From contig NZ_SRMQ01000001.1 of the NCBI RefSeq assembly GCF_004768785.1, positions 62,001-126,000 on the forward strand: 64,000 nucleotides of DNA. Reading direction: 5' to 3'. Every line of letters begins with the position of its first letter. The stretch's first letter is position 1. The notes below the pieces were generated by a model. It did not search any database. It worked only from the letters and a program-made list of their open reading frames with translations, and was not told the origin of the DNA. The DNA comes from Caproiciproducens galactitolivorans. Its GTDB lineage: Bacteria; Bacillota; Clostridia; Oscillospirales; Acutalibacteraceae. Both the position numbers and the translations under genes were made by a program. Shown in pieces: positions 62,697-64,000 of this stretch.

Positions 62697-62721
62697 GCGC
62701 TTTGGGTCCTTTTATTTTGTG

Positions 62722-62750
62722 TTGAACACGTTACAATAGTTTGTTATAAT
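62722..62750 (+). promoter_or_regulatory. thyX-tmk promoter
   Basis: TTGAAC (62722-62727), 17 bp, TATAAT (62745-62750). Confidence 0.75.
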
Positions 62751-62791
62751 ACTAATATTACCGACTAAAAATGTAAAAAAGGGGCTATTTT

Positions 62792-63562
62792 ATGGCAAAG
62801 GTAACATTGATTACATATACTCCAAATCCGGAAAAAACGGTTGCGCAGGCGGCAAAGCTCTGTTATTCTTCCGCTTCAATCGATACGATATCCGAAGGGC
62901 TGACACAGGAAAAGACCGCCTCCTTTGTTGACATGCTTTCTGACATTGGGCATGAAAGTCCCTTTGAACATGCATCCTTTACCTTTGGAATCGAAGGGGT
63001 TTCCCGCTCCTTTTTGGCACAGATTACCCGCCACCGCATTGCTTCCTATAGTGTGCAAAGCCAGCGTTATGTTACGGAATCCCATTTTGAATATGTAATT
63101 CCTCCCGAAATTGAAGCAATTCCGGAAGCGAAGGCGGAGTTCCTTGCCGCCATGGAGGAGGACCAGCGCCACTACGAAAATCTGACCGCGCTGTTGAAGG
63201 AAAAGCATAAGAAAGAGCTGTTGGCGTCCGGTATGGATGAAAAGTTGGCCGATCGCGCCGCGCAGAAAAAATCCATTGAAGACGCGCGTTTTGTGCTCCC
63301 GAATGCGTGCAATACAAAAATGATCTGCACCTTTAACGTACGTTCGCTCCAGCATTTCTTTTCCCTGCGTTGCTGCAATCGCGCCCAGTGGGAAATTCGC
63401 AGTGTGGCTGTGGAGATGCTGCGTCTGGTACGCGGCGTGGCACCGCATCTGTTTAAGAACAGCGGCCCGGCATGTTTGACCGGACCTTGCCCGGAAGGGA
63501 AAATGTCTTGCGGAAAAATCAACGAGATACGAGAGTTTTTTAAGGGAATAGGGGAAAACTGA
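62792..63562 (+). CDS. thyX: FAD-dependent thymidylate synthase ThyX
   Basis: 256 residues. Converts dUMP to dTMP using methylenetetrahydrofolate, NADPH and FAD. The ThyX motif RHRxxSxxxxSxR reads RHRIASYSVQSQRY (about residues 79-92); FEHASFTFGIEGVSR and the C-terminal NVRSLQHFFSLRCC...AQWEIR also match. The stop overlaps the tmk start. Confidence 0.95.
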   Translation: MAKVTLITYTPNPEKTVAQAAKLCYSSASIDTISEGLTQEKTASFVDMLSDIGHESPFEHASFTFGIEGVSRSFLAQITRHRIASYSVQSQRYVTESHFEYVIPPEIEAIPEAKAEFLAAMEEDQRHYENLTALLKEKHKKELLASGMDEKLADRAAQKKSIEDARFVLPNACNTKMICTFNVRSLQHFFSLRCCNRAQWEIRSVAVEMLRLVRGVAPHLFKNSGPACLTGPCPEGKMSCGKINEIREFFKGIGEN

Positions 63563-64000
63563 TGAATGGAAGATTAATCGCAATGGAAGGGCTGGACGGC
63601 AGCGGCAAGGCGACCCAGACCGCTCTGCTTTGCAAAGCCCTTGCGGAGCGGGGCATAGAGCTGCGCCGCATTTCCTTTCCGGATTACGACGAACCTTCGT
63701 CCGCTTTGGCGAAAATGTATCTGAACGGCGAATTCGGCTCGAATCCCAATGATGTTAACGCCTATGCCGCTTCTTCTTTTTACGCGGTTGACCGGTTTGC
63801 CAGCTATCGGCGTTTCTGGAAACAGGACTATCAGAACGGCGCTTTGATCATTGCCGACCGTTACACCACTTCCAATATCGTTTTCCAGCTTTCCAAATTG
63901 CCCAAAGAACGGTGGGATGATTTTATTGACTGGTTGCAAGATTTTGAATACAATAAGCTGGAGCTTCCCCGTCCGGATCTGACAATTTATCTGAGTATGC
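63562..64000 (+). CDS. tmk: Thymidylate kinase (3' truncated by window)
   Basis: Frame open from ATG 63562 to the window end (146 codons). P-loop EGLDGSGKAT (residues 9-18), FPDYDEPSS, and ADRYTTSN with the conserved DR. Phosphorylates dTMP, the product of the upstream ThyX; ATG overlaps the thyX stop, so the two steps are cotranslated. Confidence 0.92.
   Translation, partial: MNGRLIAMEGLDGSGKATQTALLCKALAERGIELRRISFPDYDEPSSALAKMYLNGEFGSNPNDVNAYAASSFYAVDRFASYRRFWKQDYQNGALIIADRYTTSNIVFQLSKLPKERWDDFIDWLQDFEYNKLELPRPDLTIYLSM

Noticed and set aside
1-64000. CRISPR arrays, insertion sequences, prophage, toxin-antitoxin pairs
   Set aside because: No regularly spaced repeats, transposases or phage structural genes; the only recombinase is the serine enzyme at 58.3-59.8 kb, and the RHH gene has no toxin partner.

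Overview
The window comes from a low-to-mid GC Gram-positive bacterium, most likely a spore-forming clostridium of the Ruminococcaceae/Oscillospiraceae kind. The inference rests on frequent TTG/GTG starts with strong purine-rich ribosome sites, TTGACA/TATAAT promoters, a LysM-GH18 spore-cortex type hydrolase, a reverse rubrerythrin beside a PerR-like regulator, ThyX instead of ThyA, DnaD/DnaC helicase-loading genes and Na+-pump decarboxylase subunits. No rRNA, CRISPR array or prophage structural module is visible. There is one tRNA (Gly, GCC).

Layout. 1-8.4 kb: 5'-truncated BceB-type permease, AlkD-like glycosylase and YgjP-like metallopeptidase, M29 aminopeptidase, L-lactate dehydrogenase, and a feoA-feoB-(Cys-rich FeoB-associated) ferrous iron operon with a clear promoter/operator. 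8.4-16.5 kb: amino acid permease, small proteins, a ribbon-helix-helix (RHH) gene upstream of clpB, two decayed genes, YitT protein. 16.6-26.2 kb: frameshifted PerR-like gene, reverse rubrerythrin, two flavoproteins, a speD-decarboxylase-speE polyamine operon, and dnaD-dnaC. 26.3-33.2 kb: tRNA-Gly, typA, DEDD exonuclease, pgeF-radical SAM, hemolysin III, alpha/beta hydrolase. 33.3-45.2 kb: two P-type ATPases flanking an O-antigen-ligase-like gene, the second (mgtA) behind an intrinsic terminator in its leader; SleL-like hydrolase, GHL10-like lipoprotein, MtaB, an HPr-like protein. 45.2-57.0 kb: ABC-F ATPase, NrdR, AsnB, DUF1836/AraC regulators, orphan OadG-OadB, PcrA. 57-60.6 kb: see below. 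61-64 kb: PiT phosphate transporter with DUF47 partner, thyX-tmk (tmk runs off the window).

The most notable system is at 57.07-60.62 kb. A conserved Cys-rich protein gene is split. Its first 34 codons, with a very strong ribosome site, lie at 60515-60618 (minus strand). The remaining 238 codons lie at 57074-57790 on the same strand. Between them is a 2,726-bp segment encoding a large serine recombinase and small proteins. Joining the two parts at a shared dinucleotide GA restores one frame of 272 codons exactly across a conserved Asp-Lys-Asp-Cys-Leu-Glu stretch. The two inner ends of the segment carry a 7-bp inverted repeat placed symmetrically (14 nt each side) around that dinucleotide, as expected for an attP of a serine integrase. 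The arrangement parallels the sigK skin element and similar sporulation intervening sequences. I infer a small excisable element that switches on a probable sporulation gene; that it excises, and when, is not shown by sequence alone.

Other points: two single-base A-tract deletions (GIY-YIG gene, perR) that may be assembly errors, and a true-looking amber codon in the neighbour of the GIY-YIG gene.
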